This document shows positions 33,169 through 43,478 of a stretch of 64,000 bases of DNA, piece after piece (the first letter of the stretch is position 1; every line of letters begins with the position of its first letter). The stretch is from JBFWVJ01 sp050246795 (GTDB lineage: Bacteria; Patescibacteriota; Gracilibacteria; JAUYGZ01): contig JBFWVJ010000001.1 in NCBI GenBank assembly GCA_050246795.1, positions 310,001-374,000 of the forward strand, in the 5' to 3' direction. The notes under the pieces were generated by a model. The model did no database searches, was not told the DNA's origin, and saw nothing but the letters and a program-made list of their open reading frames with translations. The position numbers were made by a program, and so were the translations under genes.

Positions 33169-36100
33169 ATGAATCGACTGGCCCGACAGATTGGCTGGAT
33201 CTTTGGAATCGCTTGCTTGGTCTCTTTAGGTGTTTCCCAGGGGTTGGCCCAGGAAGTCCGTCTTGATTTGATCCCCCCGACTCAGGTGGGGGGCTATGCT
33301 CAGGGTCTTCAGGTGGGAGGTGGGAATCTGACGACTCTCGTCGTCCTCATTACCAATTACGTGTTGGGGTTTTTGGGGTTGATAGCGATCACGGCGATTA
33401 TCTATGCGGGGATTTTGTACGTGGCGAATTTTGGCAACGATGAGATGACCGGAAAGGCTAAAAATATTATCACGTATGTGGCTGCCGGGATTTTGGTGAT
33501 TATCTTGTCGTATGCCATCGTGAATGCGCTCGTCGGGGTGGTGGGTCGGAATTCTGGAAATGTGCCCGCGGAGAGTGACGTCGTTACTTTGGACACGCTT
33601 TTCGATGTGGAAGGCAAAGATTTTGTGTTCCCGATTGTCACCACTTTACGTGATTTGGGAGACCTGTGTCCCAGCACGCCGATCGGTCTTATCCCGAATA
33701 ATTCCGGATGTGCTCAGAATGAACTGGTGCCCGATACGGATTCTGATGGAGTGGCGAATGTGCTGGATACGGATGATGATGATGATGGGCTTTCTGATGA
33801 ACAGGATCCAGATGATGATGGTGATGGTGTCTGTGATATCGGAAGAAGTGATGCTTCTTGCGCGTCCGGTCCTGATCTTTGTCCAGATACGGTCAGTTTT
33901 GTGACCTTTAAGGTTTTGGATTTGGAACGCAATAAGATCCAGGTGGATCGGGTGTTGGAAGACGGCTACTTGCAGTACATCGAAGATCACAATGGCTGTG
34001 CGGAATACCAGCGTATCGATGACATCGATGGAGATGGAGTTCCCGATCGGGATGACTGTGATCGGGATGCGGATGGAGTGATCGACAATAGCGAATGTGC
34101 CAGCGCTTTTTTCAATGCGTACCCTCCAGGAAACCCAGAAGGCATCACCGTTTCTCCAGAGACGACTTTCCGAGGTATTCGAGTGCTTGATGTGATCCGA
34201 CAGGAAACGGATACCGATGATGATAATGACGGGGTCCTGGATTTCGGGACGAGCTTGCAGCCGGAGGCCCGTGATTTGTTGCTGCGCCAGCTGGCCAATA
34301 ATTTCAATGAGCTCGAACAGTTCATCCGCATCACCTGCGCTACCTTGCCTCAAACCCGCAGGGTCATCGACTATTGTGGCTATGATCAACAAGGTGTTCC
34401 GTTTGGAAAGCTGGTGCGTCGTTTGGACCAGTTGAGTTCTGACCTGACTTTTACCGATTTTGAGACCTTCAATGATCTGTACCAGGAATTTATCTCGGTC
34501 GCGAAATCTTTTCCTCGGGTCCAGGTGAGGATCAATGCCAACCCTGGTTTCGAAGGCTCCTTGCCAACAGATAATGCTCCTTTCCGCGTGAGCTTTGACG
34601 CCATCAATAGTGTCGATCCTTATCAGGAATTCTGCCCGGCTGCCGATACGAATTACTTCTGGTTTGTGAATAAAAGCCTCAATTTCAACCAAGGCTTGGC
34701 GGGGGTATTGGGTTCGACCACCAATCCTCCCGATGGGACCGGGGTGTTCTTCAACTACGATTTTTCGGCGCCTGGAGTGTACAATGTTCAGCTTTTGGTG
34801 AGGAGCGCTTGTAAATACAACATCGTCAATCCTGGAGCTGGAGAAAATGGAGATGTGGACGCGGCTATTGCCGGTCTGGCTTCGGCACGGGTCAATGTGT
34901 TCCCGGCCCGGGCGAGGTTGGTGGTGAAGGTAAATGATCAGCCAGATACCGGAGCTCTTCCGGTGAGAGTTTTGGCCAGCGCACAGGCGCCGGTTCAGTT
35001 TGATCTGAGGGAATCCGTCACGAGCCGTGGCAGCTTTGAATACTTGAATTATGACTGTGGTACCGGTGGTTCCAATACGATCCAAGGCAACCAATCGAAT
35101 TGGACGTTTCAGTGTTCGTTCGCGGATCCGACCGGTACCAAGGCTGTTCGTCTGCAAGCAAGGGATGGAGAAGGGGATGTCAATCGGGTCGTCAGTTTGC
35201 AGTTTGCCAATGTCATTTCGACGCTGCGGGTTGAACCAGGTCTGCAAGGGACGACCAATACCAGCTTTACTTTTGATGGCACGCAGTCGAGTGCGTCTCA
35301 GCAGATTACCAATTATACCTACACCATCGAACAAAAGAGGGGGACGGCCTTTGTTGAGATCCAGCGTTTCCAGCAGCAAACGGTGAATTTCCAGTTCCCA
35401 GCTCCAGGTGAATATCGGGTTACCTTAGAAGTTTCGACGGGCGGAGCTGCTGACCAAGTGTCCTCCGATACCAAGACGATCGTTATCGGTGAGCAAGAGC
35501 CGGTGGCAGCTTTCAAGATCAGCTTCCCGGAATCCATTCGCCCTGCCAGAGCTCTGCTCGATGGCTCTCTCAGCTTCCATCCTGATTTCCCGACCAATCC
35601 AGGCCTGAGCTATGTATGGCAGGTGGACGGGGTGGTCCTGCAGCCTCGGGGCGCTACCAGTGGTGGACCGTATGTATTCGAACCGGAAACCGCCGGTAAT
35701 AATTCAAGGGTTTTTTACGAGTTTCAGTCGGTGGGAGAGCATCAAGTGAGCTTGACCGTAGCAAAGGGCGATCAAAGTGATACGGTCGTGGATACGGTCC
35801 AGGTGAAAACCTTGCTGGGGGTTGACTTCACGATCGATACACCGGCTACGCGCGTGAATGAAGTGGTCACCTTCACGCCGGACAGTGATAAGGCACTCGG
35901 GTTCTTCTGGGACTTCGGAGATGGGGTGACCTTGGTTTCCCAAGATGAACCAGTGGTTCACAAGTATGCGAGGCAGGGTATTTACGTCGTCAAGTTGACG
36001 GTCGAAGATGGTGCTGGAAATACCAATACCCTTCAGAAAAAAGTGATCGTTGGGCTTCAAAATGCGCCAATACCCTTTGTTCAGGTGTTTGTGAACAATA

Positions 36101-39100
36101 TCGAACAGGATTTGTCGCTCATCGATTGTGTTGAGGTCAGCCGCAATGACAATGTCGTCTTCGACGCGGCGCGATCGGTGAATATCGCCGGCCAGACGAG
36201 CGGCCTCTCCTATCTTTGGGAAATCGAAGACTTTGAAGAAATCGTACAGACCCGTTCATTTACTCGCATCTTCAAAGAACTGACGAGGGGTGGTTGTATC
36301 GATGTGGATCTGACCATCACCGATCTTTCGACCAACGCTCAAGCAACGGCCGAGACCATCAGTATCCGCGTCGTAAACCGTAAGCCTGAGCTGACAGATG
36401 TTCGCTTCAACACCACTGAACAAGTTCTCGTCACGCCGGTGACGGTCAATGTTTCGGTAGTCGGAGCGAGAGACCTTGATGGTCGGGTGACTCGGTATCG
36501 ATGGTGGTACTACGAGGCTGGACAAACACAGCGGAAGCTCGATCAACGGATCACGGATATTGCTCGTACGACGTTTGTGATAGGCCCGAATAATGTTGAA
36601 GGGACTGAAACGACTTATTATATAGGGGTGGAGGTCGAAGACAATGATGGAGGAGTGGTTTCAAATGTTGAGAGCGTGGGACCGAGCCAGCCGTTGGTGG
36701 TGACCAATGGTCCCAATGTAGCTCCGGTCGCTGAATTTATCACTGACCGCAGTACGATCCAAACCGGAGAGATCATTACCTTCCGTTCCACGACCCGAGA
36801 TCCGTTGGGGGAATTCATCCCATCCGCGGCTTATCAGTGGGACTTTGATGGAAATGGGGAATACGAACGAGGGATCACGGGAGCTGTGGTGACCCATCGG
36901 TATGAGAGCCCTGGACTCTATCGGGCGGTGCTCAAGGTGACCAAGAACGGACTGTCGTCCCAGTATGAAATGCTGATTCGAGTGATTGCCTCCACTCGTG
37001 AGCCAGAGGCGGCGTTTATCTTTGTCCAAAACGGAGCGGAAGTGAAGTTCATCAGTAATTCCCAAGTCGATTCTGCCCTGGAAGACAAGCAGCTCACCCA
37101 TGCCTGGGATTTTGATACGACGATTGATACAGACGGAAATGGGATCACCGATGATGATGCTGATAGCGCTTTGCTGAGTCCTACTTATGAATTCGATGGG
37201 AATCGGGACGTGTTTGTCTCTTTGAAGGTTACCGATTCGGTCGGGAATGCGGACCGAGTGACCCGTTTGATTCCTTTTATCAAGCAGGATACGGATCGAG
37301 GTGCGCTGGGATCTTCTAAGGTCGTTCGTTTGAAACCCGTTTTGATCACCAATCCACCCCGCAATGAAGTGGACGGGAAGATTTATGTTCGTCCACCATA
37401 CTCTGATGTCGTCTTCAATCCCAAGCAGTCAGAAGGAAAAATCCAAGAGTACCGGATAGATAGCAATATCTTCATCGACAGCGATGGTGATGGCATCCTC
37501 GACAACGATATCGATAATAAGACCCATAAATCCTGGAAAGATGGTTCCTCTTTCAAATGGACCTATCGGGAAAGCGACCAGCCTATCCGGGCCAAGCTCA
37601 CCCTGGTGGATTTGGGTGGCCAGCAAAAATCCCAGGTGGTGGAAGTGGTGTTCAGCGAAAAGGATCCTGACTTCAGCTTGGACCAAACCACCAGTCCTGA
37701 AGAAGTTTTGAACCTGTTTGAAAATGTGCCAGTGGTGTCGTTCACGGTGGATACGCCTTTTGCTCAGCCAGATGACCAGATCGCTTTTGATGCGAGCAGA
37801 ACGAAGTTTCCCAACGAAAAAGTCCAAGAATACCGCTGGGATTTTGATGGGGATGGTCTGGTCGATGAGATCAGTTTTGAACCTACCTTTACCTATGCTT
37901 ATCCTCAGGCAGGAGTCTATGAAGCGATCCTTGAGGCGGTCTCCGAACGAGGTCTTTTGGGTGAGTACAGCCAGACCGTCTTTATCCGAGGTGGCTTGAC
38001 TCTGCCGGAGGCATCGTTTGAATACGCCTTGGCGGACAATCAGCTCACGCTGACCAATACTTCAACGGTTGACGCGAGCTTCAATCCTGAGGAAGTCCAA
38101 TATGAATGGACCTTTAAACGATTGGATCTGGATGCGGTGCTGGAATGGAAGACCTGGCAGCAAACGGACGAATACATCGTTGATGATCTTCAGTTCAATC
38201 AGCCCCCATTGTGGGTTTTGGAGTCGGTCGTATTTGATCCGACCAGTATTTCTTCCGGATTGCTTCCACGAGAAGTGGTCCTCGGATCGGATGAGTTTGT
38301 CGCGCGATTCAAAGAGGGAGCCACATTTTTGAGCGCGGGAGCTCAGCCATATACGGGTGAATTGAGCTTCTCTGCGGAGACAAATGCTGAGGTGGAGATC
38401 CCCGACAGAGAGCTCATTCAAGTCTATCAGACAGGCGTGAGCGAAGTCTTGGAAGTATCTGATGAAGTCCGCTTGGTCTTCAATGGAGTCATTTCAGATC
38501 CGGAACTCTTTCAGCTCTCCGAAGGACTGGATCCTGTTTCATTGGGGCAAGGAACGGTTGAGAACAATCTGACCATTTTCACCCTCCGTTCCTTTGGAGG
38601 ACGTTATGCCCTGACTGGTACCATTGAGCCAGGATCAGAACAGGCAGGTGAGGTCTTGGGAGTTTCGACGGTGAAAGATCCGGTCAAAGTCTTTGAAACG
38701 GCTGGAGTCTATCAGGTGCTGTTGCGAGTCGTGGATCCTTTAGGAGAAAAGAGTGAGATGAGTGAACTCATTACGATTGATGAAAATTTGCAGGTGGTGG
38801 AACCTGCTCCTGTCGTTCCGATGGTCCCGACAGAACCGAGTCAGCCGATACCTGCGCCAGAAGTCATTCCGGATGACAATGGAGGGTTCTCGTACTGGTG
38901 GTTGTTCTTCATTGTCTTTATCATCCTTGTTTTAGGAGGCGTTGGATATGTGGTGGTGCAAACCATTTTGAAGCGCCAAGAGGAGTTGGATGCCCAAAAG
39001 CCAGGTGTCCCTTCTGTTGAACCGGTGGTGAAAGCGGAAGTGGTTTCTTCGACTCCCGCGCCCACGGCTGTTCCCGAACAAAAGGCTCCCCCAGCGCCAG

Positions 39101-39192
39101 AAAAACCAGCTGAAGAAAAAAAGGATAAAGATGATCAGGGCAAACCTCCCGTAGGCGATGGAGGGCCGATCCCGGATTGGTTGAAGGGGTAG
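33169..39192 (+). CDS. Giant PKD-repeat surface protein with an N-terminal pilin-like module
   Basis: 2007 aa. Signal peptide (about 1-27) is followed by one VirB2/TrbC-like hairpin (about 55-123, ILYVANFGNDEMTGKAKNI). Calcium-binding thrombospondin type 3 repeats follow (about 185-350; DSDGVANVLDTDDDDDGLSDE and DGDGVPDRDDCDRDADG). Many PKD-like domains follow (WDFGDG near residue 919, YQWDFDGNGEY, YRWDFDGDGLVDE, HAWDFD). Near 1905-1930 comes a membrane helix (WWLFFIVFIILVLGG), and a Pro/Glu/Lys-rich tail ends the protein. So both ends are in the membrane and about 1,750 residues lie outside. It probably acts as a long adhesin or stalk. Starts directly at the preceding stop. Confidence 0.88.
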   Translation: MNRLARQIGWIFGIACLVSLGVSQGLAQEVRLDLIPPTQVGGYAQGLQVGGGNLTTLVVLITNYVLGFLGLIAITAIIYAGILYVANFGNDEMTGKAKNIITYVAAGILVIILSYAIVNALVGVVGRNSGNVPAESDVVTLDTLFDVEGKDFVFPIVTTLRDLGDLCPSTPIGLIPNNSGCAQNELVPDTDSDGVANVLDTDDDDDGLSDEQDPDDDGDGVCDIGRSDASCASGPDLCPDTVSFVTFKVLDLERNKIQVDRVLEDGYLQYIEDHNGCAEYQRIDDIDGDGVPDRDDCDRDADGVIDNSECASAFFNAYPPGNPEGITVSPETTFRGIRVLDVIRQETDTDDDNDGVLDFGTSLQPEARDLLLRQLANNFNELEQFIRITCATLPQTRRVIDYCGYDQQGVPFGKLVRRLDQLSSDLTFTDFETFNDLYQEFISVAKSFPRVQVRINANPGFEGSLPTDNAPFRVSFDAINSVDPYQEFCPAADTNYFWFVNKSLNFNQGLAGVLGSTTNPPDGTGVFFNYDFSAPGVYNVQLLVRSACKYNIVNPGAGENGDVDAAIAGLASARVNVFPARARLVVKVNDQPDTGALPVRVLASAQAPVQFDLRESVTSRGSFEYLNYDCGTGGSNTIQGNQSNWTFQCSFADPTGTKAVRLQARDGEGDVNRVVSLQFANVISTLRVEPGLQGTTNTSFTFDGTQSSASQQITNYTYTIEQKRGTAFVEIQRFQQQTVNFQFPAPGEYRVTLEVSTGGAADQVSSDTKTIVIGEQEPVAAFKISFPESIRPARALLDGSLSFHPDFPTNPGLSYVWQVDGVVLQPRGATSGGPYVFEPETAGNNSRVFYEFQSVGEHQVSLTVAKGDQSDTVVDTVQVKTLLGVDFTIDTPATRVNEVVTFTPDSDKALGFFWDFGDGVTLVSQDEPVVHKYARQGIYVVKLTVEDGAGNTNTLQKKVIVGLQNAPIPFVQVFVNNIEQDLSLIDCVEVSRNDNVVFDAARSVNIAGQTSGLSYLWEIEDFEEIVQTRSFTRIFKELTRGGCIDVDLTITDLSTNAQATAETISIRVVNRKPELTDVRFNTTEQVLVTPVTVNVSVVGARDLDGRVTRYRWWYYEAGQTQRKLDQRITDIARTTFVIGPNNVEGTETTYYIGVEVEDNDGGVVSNVESVGPSQPLVVTNGPNVAPVAEFITDRSTIQTGEIITFRSTTRDPLGEFIPSAAYQWDFDGNGEYERGITGAVVTHRYESPGLYRAVLKVTKNGLSSQYEMLIRVIASTREPEAAFIFVQNGAEVKFISNSQVDSALEDKQLTHAWDFDTTIDTDGNGITDDDADSALLSPTYEFDGNRDVFVSLKVTDSVGNADRVTRLIPFIKQDTDRGALGSSKVVRLKPVLITNPPRNEVDGKIYVRPPYSDVVFNPKQSEGKIQEYRIDSNIFIDSDGDGILDNDIDNKTHKSWKDGSSFKWTYRESDQPIRAKLTLVDLGGQQKSQVVEVVFSEKDPDFSLDQTTSPEEVLNLFENVPVVSFTVDTPFAQPDDQIAFDASRTKFPNEKVQEYRWDFDGDGLVDEISFEPTFTYAYPQAGVYEAILEAVSERGLLGEYSQTVFIRGGLTLPEASFEYALADNQLTLTNTSTVDASFNPEEVQYEWTFKRLDLDAVLEWKTWQQTDEYIVDDLQFNQPPLWVLESVVFDPTSISSGLLPREVVLGSDEFVARFKEGATFLSAGAQPYTGELSFSAETNAEVEIPDRELIQVYQTGVSEVLEVSDEVRLVFNGVISDPELFQLSEGLDPVSLGQGTVENNLTIFTLRSFGGRYALTGTIEPGSEQAGEVLGVSTVKDPVKVFETAGVYQVLLRVVDPLGEKSEMSELITIDENLQVVEPAPVVPMVPTEPSQPIPAPEVIPDDNGGFSYWWLFFIVFIILVLGGVGYVVVQTILKRQEELDAQKPGVPSVEPVVKAEVVSSTPAPTAVPEQKAPPAPEKPAEEKKDKDDQGKPPVGDGGPIPDWLKG

Positions 39193-39298
39193 GGGGGGGA
39201 AGGGCCGTAAGGAGCGTAAGGGACGTAAGGATGGAGAGGGGGAGGGAAGAGTATGGAGGGTACGGAGGGTACGGAGGGTACGGAGGGTACGGAGGATG
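39193..39298. repeat. G-headed double array after the giant PKD gene
   Basis: After TAG: a G-run, then GAAGGGCCGTAAGGAGCGTA units, then GGGAGGG and five units of TACGGAGGG. The first part is nearly identical to the array outside the rsmE start (59244-59300). Confidence 0.92.
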
Positions 39299-39478
39299 TG
39301 GACTATAACTGATGAACGATAGAACTTTCCCTAAACATCTCACAAGCTGCCTTCTACGAACTCCCCATTTCCGAAGCTTGAACTCTGACTTCTGGAGGGA
39401 GAGCGAAGGAGGAAACTGCTCATTCACCAGCTATAACCTAGTACCAACTAATCGTTTCCAGATTCTAACTTCATTGCT
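39299..39478. other. Leader region of the second PKD gene
   Basis: 180 bp between the array and ATG 39479. No open frame of interest, no terminator and no clear promoter boxes; nothing further recognised. Confidence 0.5.
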
Positions 39479-41620
39479 ATGTCAAATGGTGAGATAACTC
39501 CTCCGAATCCTAACAAGACTCCTTCGGGACAGGGGCAGAATCAGACTCCTCCGAAGCCTTCTCCGAAAGTGAATGGCGCTTCCGTGCAGAAGAGTGTTCC
39601 GGTTGCGAAACCACCGGTGCAGAAGTCGAGGAAGACGCTTTTGTTTTCTTTCATCGGGCTCTTTTTCTTCCTGTTTGTTCTTTTCTTTGTGTTTCTGGTG
39701 GTGATGCTCTTTCAAAATGGAGGCAATAATCCGATTTTGGGGGCGTTGGGGGTTGAACCGGTGTTGTTGCAGCAGTTGCTCCAAACGCTGATCAGTTTGA
39801 TTTTTGGGTTTTTGGCTTTTGTAGCCCTGGTGGTGTCGTTGATCGGGTTTTTCCGGAGGTTTACCGCTGCGCCGGCAGAGCTGGAAAAGAAAAAGCAGTC
39901 GCTGGTTTTGGGCCTCGTGTCGGGCGCGCTTTTTGTCTTTTGTATGATGGTTTGGCTCGTGCTGTATTTCTATATTTCCAGGCTTCAGCTGGGCACTGCC
40001 GGATCAGCAGTGATCTTGAGTGATCCAGCCAATACGGTCAATATGACGGCTCCTGTTAGTGTGACTTTTTCAGCTCAGGAAGTGGAGGTGCTCTACAACC
40101 GTGAAGGGATTGTTTCCTATGCCTGGGATCTGGATGGAGATGGTGCTTTTGATGATGGGAATGGTCGAGATATCCAGTATCGCTATGCCAGTCGTGGCAA
40201 TGCGGATGGGATTTATAATGTAGCGGTGAAAATTATCCTCGGGACAGGTCAGGAGGTCACTGTTCAAAAACTGGTGACGATCGCGAATGTGCTTCCGACT
40301 ATCGGAGTGGATTACACTCCGAAAGTTCTCAATGTTCCGGTGGAACTGACCTTCAATGCTTCTGGGTCCCGTGATCCGGATGGAAGCATTATTTCTTATG
40401 AGTGGGATTTTGATCTGGACGGAGAGATCGATGCCCAAGGCGCAACAGTTCGTCGCAACTTTACTGAGCCCGTTCTTCAGGAGGTTGTGTTGCGCGTGAC
40501 AGATAATAATGGGCAAGCGGCTGAAGAAAGGATTTCGCTGAATTTCCAGGTGGGACAACAAAAACAAGCCGTGATCGTTGTTCGTCCAGGGGTGACGGGT
40601 CAAGCCCCCTACAAGGCTTCCTTTGACGCTTCCAACACCTTTATTGATGAACGTGTCCAGAGCTATGAATGGGATTTCGGGGATGGTTCCCGGCCTGTTT
40701 CTGGCCGGATCACTGAGCATGAATACGCGACGGCAGGAAATTATACGGTGTCATTGCGAGTGATAGGAGAAAGCGGACAGCGTTATCAGGCGGAAGAGAC
40801 GGTGGTGGTTCAGCGGGCTCAGAACGCCCCGACTCCTGTTTTGGAAGTCAAGAATGCCACTCTGAGTTCAGGAGTCATTCGAGGAGAAGCCCCTTTTTCT
40901 GTTCAGTTTGATGCTTCCAAATCGGTGGATAAGGACGGTACGATCGTGGAGCATCGTTGGGATTTTGATGGAGATGGTGAGGCAGACGCTTTTGGGGCCG
41001 AGGCGAGCTACACTTTTTCGGAAAATAAAACCTATGAAGTCACCCTGACGGTCATTGATAATGATGAGCTTCAAGGGACGTCGAAGGTTTCCATCATCGT
41101 GACGGTCCCGGAAGTCCTGATCGACCTTCAGGTAAGTACTTTCTCCGGCCCGGCGCCACTCGAAGTGACCTTTGATGCTTCTTCTTCCCGGGCGCAGGAT
41201 GGGCAGATCATTTCCTATACCTGGCAATTTGGGGACAATGGGTCGGAAGTGATCGGCAGTGCCCGACAGACCCACGTGTATACCCAGGTCGGAGAATATC
41301 AGGCGCAGGTTTCCGTGGTAACCGATACCGGTAAGCGCGCGACCAAGCAAGTCTTGATTGTTGCCAGAGAGGTCGAATTGCAAGCGGAATTCAGCTTCAA
41401 TCCTCCGGTAGCAAAGGTGGGAGAAAAAGTGTTCTTTGATGGGAGCACTTCACAGGGTCAGATCAGCCGGTACTATTGGCAGTTCGGAGACGGATCTATC
41501 AGCCGTGTGGTGAAGCCGGATCATGTTTTTGCCAGTCCGGGCACCTACACAGTTCAACTGGAAGTTTATGATCGCACCAATCGGATTAGTCGGAAAGAGG
41601 TGGAGTTAAGGGTGGAATAG
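39479..41620 (+). CDS. PKD-repeat membrane protein
   Basis: 713 aa. A Pro/Asn-rich cytoplasmic N-terminus (about 1-50) is followed by three membrane segments (about 55-80, 98-125, 140-166). Five to six PKD domains make up the rest, each with the W-D-(L/F)-D-G-D-G or W-(D/Q)-F-G-D core: YAWDLDGDGAF, YEWDFDLDGEI, YEWDFGDGS, HRWDFDGDGEA, YTWQFGDNG and YYWQFGDGS. It is exported with the PKD arm outside, shorter than but related to the giant upstream protein. Probably part of the same surface structure. No cysteine-rich or enzymatic domain seen. Confidence 0.87.
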   Translation: MSNGEITPPNPNKTPSGQGQNQTPPKPSPKVNGASVQKSVPVAKPPVQKSRKTLLFSFIGLFFFLFVLFFVFLVVMLFQNGGNNPILGALGVEPVLLQQLLQTLISLIFGFLAFVALVVSLIGFFRRFTAAPAELEKKKQSLVLGLVSGALFVFCMMVWLVLYFYISRLQLGTAGSAVILSDPANTVNMTAPVSVTFSAQEVEVLYNREGIVSYAWDLDGDGAFDDGNGRDIQYRYASRGNADGIYNVAVKIILGTGQEVTVQKLVTIANVLPTIGVDYTPKVLNVPVELTFNASGSRDPDGSIISYEWDFDLDGEIDAQGATVRRNFTEPVLQEVVLRVTDNNGQAAEERISLNFQVGQQKQAVIVVRPGVTGQAPYKASFDASNTFIDERVQSYEWDFGDGSRPVSGRITEHEYATAGNYTVSLRVIGESGQRYQAEETVVVQRAQNAPTPVLEVKNATLSSGVIRGEAPFSVQFDASKSVDKDGTIVEHRWDFDGDGEADAFGAEASYTFSENKTYEVTLTVIDNDELQGTSKVSIIVTVPEVLIDLQVSTFSGPAPLEVTFDASSSRAQDGQIISYTWQFGDNGSEVIGSARQTHVYTQVGEYQAQVSVVTDTGKRATKQVLIVAREVELQAEFSFNPPVAKVGEKVFFDGSTSQGQISRYYWQFGDGSISRVVKPDHVFASPGTYTVQLEVYDRTNRISRKEVELRVE

Positions 41621-41676
41621 AGGGAGGTGGGGGGTTGGGAGTGGGGAGAGGAATAGTTCTTTTTATTGGTTCTGGT

Positions 41677-42756
41677 ATGACATGGTGGTCAATCGTATTG
41701 GGGTTTTGGGAAACGGATCCATGGTGGCTTGTGGGCATCATGGTGCTCTTGCTGGTGCAAGCGGGGTTCTACTTTTTCTCTTTCTTTCGACGGTTTCGTT
41801 CATTAGTTTGGTTTTACGTGGCGGGTTTGTTGTCAGCTGCGGTGTTTTTTTCGACGATGGTTCATTTGCCAAACGTCTTGGAATGGCTGGCATCGTATCG
41901 TTCTGATTGGTCGCTGATCTATCTGGTCCAAACGGTCGGATTAAAAGAGATCCTGACAGAGTTGGTGTTCTATCATCTTTTTTATGGAGCCTTGGCAGCC
42001 GGAGTGGTGATCGTTTTGTTGATCTATGCCTTGATCACATTTCAGTGGCGGCGGTTTTTGACGATTGGCACTCGAGTGTATCGACAAAGCGGATGCATTG
42101 TCTTTTTTTCAGTGCTTACATGTGTTTTTCAACGAGTCTGGGAAATACTCTTTGAAGTCCGTATGGAGGCCATGGTATCGATGTTGGAACTCTTTGGATT
42201 CCTGTTGGTGTTCCAGTTGTTGATTCGGCTGCTGGATAGCGCTCGGTTGGAGTCACCTCGTCTTTTTTTGGAATATTTTTATTCGCTTGGCCTGGGCTTT
42301 CTTTTTCTTCGCTTCTTCTTTTTATTGCCGGGATGGATCATGCGGCCGGCGCAAATTCATGGGATCTTTTTTGAACAGGTATTCGTCTTCTTTTTTGTGT
42401 TGTTGCTGATCGGTTTGTTGCTTTCTTTTGCTCTTCGCGCGTATTTTATTTCTCCCTTTTTTCATGCCCGGTTTCGCTCATGGTACGGGATGTTTGTGAA
42501 AAGGGATGTTTTAACGGAAAAAGAACGCTTCGTTCCTTACCAGCTGATCCAAGGTCTTTTGCTTTCCTCAGTGGTGGGATTTCTTTTTCTTCTCTCGATT
42601 TTTCAGGGATGGATATTGCCCTTGGTGCTGTTCTTTTTCGCGGGCTACTTTTTGTTGTTTTACCTGCTGGACCATTTGGAGGACATGAAAACCAAGGGTG
42701 ATCTGGTGCCCCAAAGAGTGCACAGTGTTCATAATAGGTCCTTCGTGAAGTCCTAG
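41677..42756 (+). CDS. Polytopic membrane protein of unknown function
   Basis: 359 aa from ATG 41677; a TTG at 41635 in frame is an alternative, but that stretch is G-rich array sequence. Eight or so hydrophobic helices rich in Phe and Leu (for example GLGFLFLRFFFLLPGWIM, VFVFFFVLLLIGLLLSFAL). The tail is hydrophilic. The start is close behind the PKD gene, so it is likely in the same unit. It overlaps the convergent TraC-like gene by 4 bp. A role as a membrane channel component (VirB6-like place in a secretion locus) is possible but not supported by motif. Confidence 0.65.
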   Translation: MTWWSIVLGFWETDPWWLVGIMVLLLVQAGFYFFSFFRRFRSLVWFYVAGLLSAAVFFSTMVHLPNVLEWLASYRSDWSLIYLVQTVGLKEILTELVFYHLFYGALAAGVVIVLLIYALITFQWRRFLTIGTRVYRQSGCIVFFSVLTCVFQRVWEILFEVRMEAMVSMLELFGFLLVFQLLIRLLDSARLESPRLFLEYFYSLGLGFLFLRFFFLLPGWIMRPAQIHGIFFEQVFVFFFVLLLIGLLLSFALRAYFISPFFHARFRSWYGMFVKRDVLTEKERFVPYQLIQGLLLSSVVGFLFLLSIFQGWILPLVLFFFAGYFLLFYLLDHLEDMKTKGDLVPQRVHSVHNRSFVKS

Positions 42757-43478
42757 GCTTTTTCTTCTTGGTAGTCTTCGATGGACATTTTTTCCAGATG
42801 GTCGATTTTTTCCTGACGCGCCGTCACCGGATTGTAGGACTGATAGAAGAGCTCGATGAGTTCTTTTGAATTCAGTTCCTTGGTACGGATGTTCAGGGTC
42901 ATCAAGGCTTGTTCGACTTGATTCACCCGTTGGGTGAGCTTCTTTCGTAGGTCTTTGAAGTTTTTTTGACGAGTGCGGAGCTTCGCGATGCTGTCGTCTG
43001 GGAAAATGTGCGACAGGAATCGATCGATAAATCCTATTTTTGTACCCGTAGGAGCATCCACAGGGACTACCACATAGAATTTCTTTTCCATAATGTCGGC
43101 GTATTCCACCAGTTTTTCGATATACTCCTGGTATTCGGCGGTCTGCTCTTTTAGGAGTGGGTTTTCTTGTTTTTCTTTGATTTCCTGAAGGTGCGAAAGA
43201 TAGTCGTCGATGTCGAGTTTCTTTGAGCGAACCAGGATTTGGATGGGGAACTCGAGAGAGTTCAAAAAGGATTGGTATCCGTAGATGAGAGCGTTTTGTT
43301 CTTCCTCAGACTTGAGATTGAAGTTGATCGAAGTGGTTTGTAGTACTGCTCGGAGTCCACCATTTTTCAAAACGACGGTGTCGTTATGAATTTCCGCGAT
43401 GGGGAGAAATCGCTGCGTTGCCGCACTTTTTTGTTGTGCGGGTCGGGCTTTGACGGTGTCTTTGACGGGGGATGGCAT
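42753..43478 (-). CDS. TraC-like domain protein (VirB4/TraC N-terminal domain, no ATPase)
   Basis: 241 aa. The core reads RFLPIAEIHNDTVVLKNGGLRAVLQTTSINF, then EEEQNALIYGYQSFLNSLEFPIQILVRSKKLDIDDYL, the pattern of the N-terminal domain of TraC/VirB4 ATPases. Here it stops before any Walker motif, so it is a stand-alone version. Such proteins in CPR genomes lie next to a PrgI-family gene and a separate VirB4 ATPase; the ATPase is not in this window. Follows the PrgI-like gene on the same strand. Confidence 0.75.
   Translation of the reverse strand: MPSPVKDTVKARPAQQKSAATQRFLPIAEIHNDTVVLKNGGLRAVLQTTSINFNLKSEEEQNALIYGYQSFLNSLEFPIQILVRSKKLDIDDYLSHLQEIKEKQENPLLKEQTAEYQEYIEKLVEYADIMEKKFYVVVPVDAPTGTKIGFIDRFLSHIFPDDSIAKLRTRQKNFKDLRKKLTQRVNQVEQALMTLNIRTKELNSKELIELFYQSYNPVTARQEKIDHLEKMSIEDYQEEKA

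Noticed and set aside
33646..35379. 577-aa minus-strand open frame
   Set aside because: Antisense to the giant PKD gene, Ile/Arg-rich low-complexity product without domain; shadow of codon bias.
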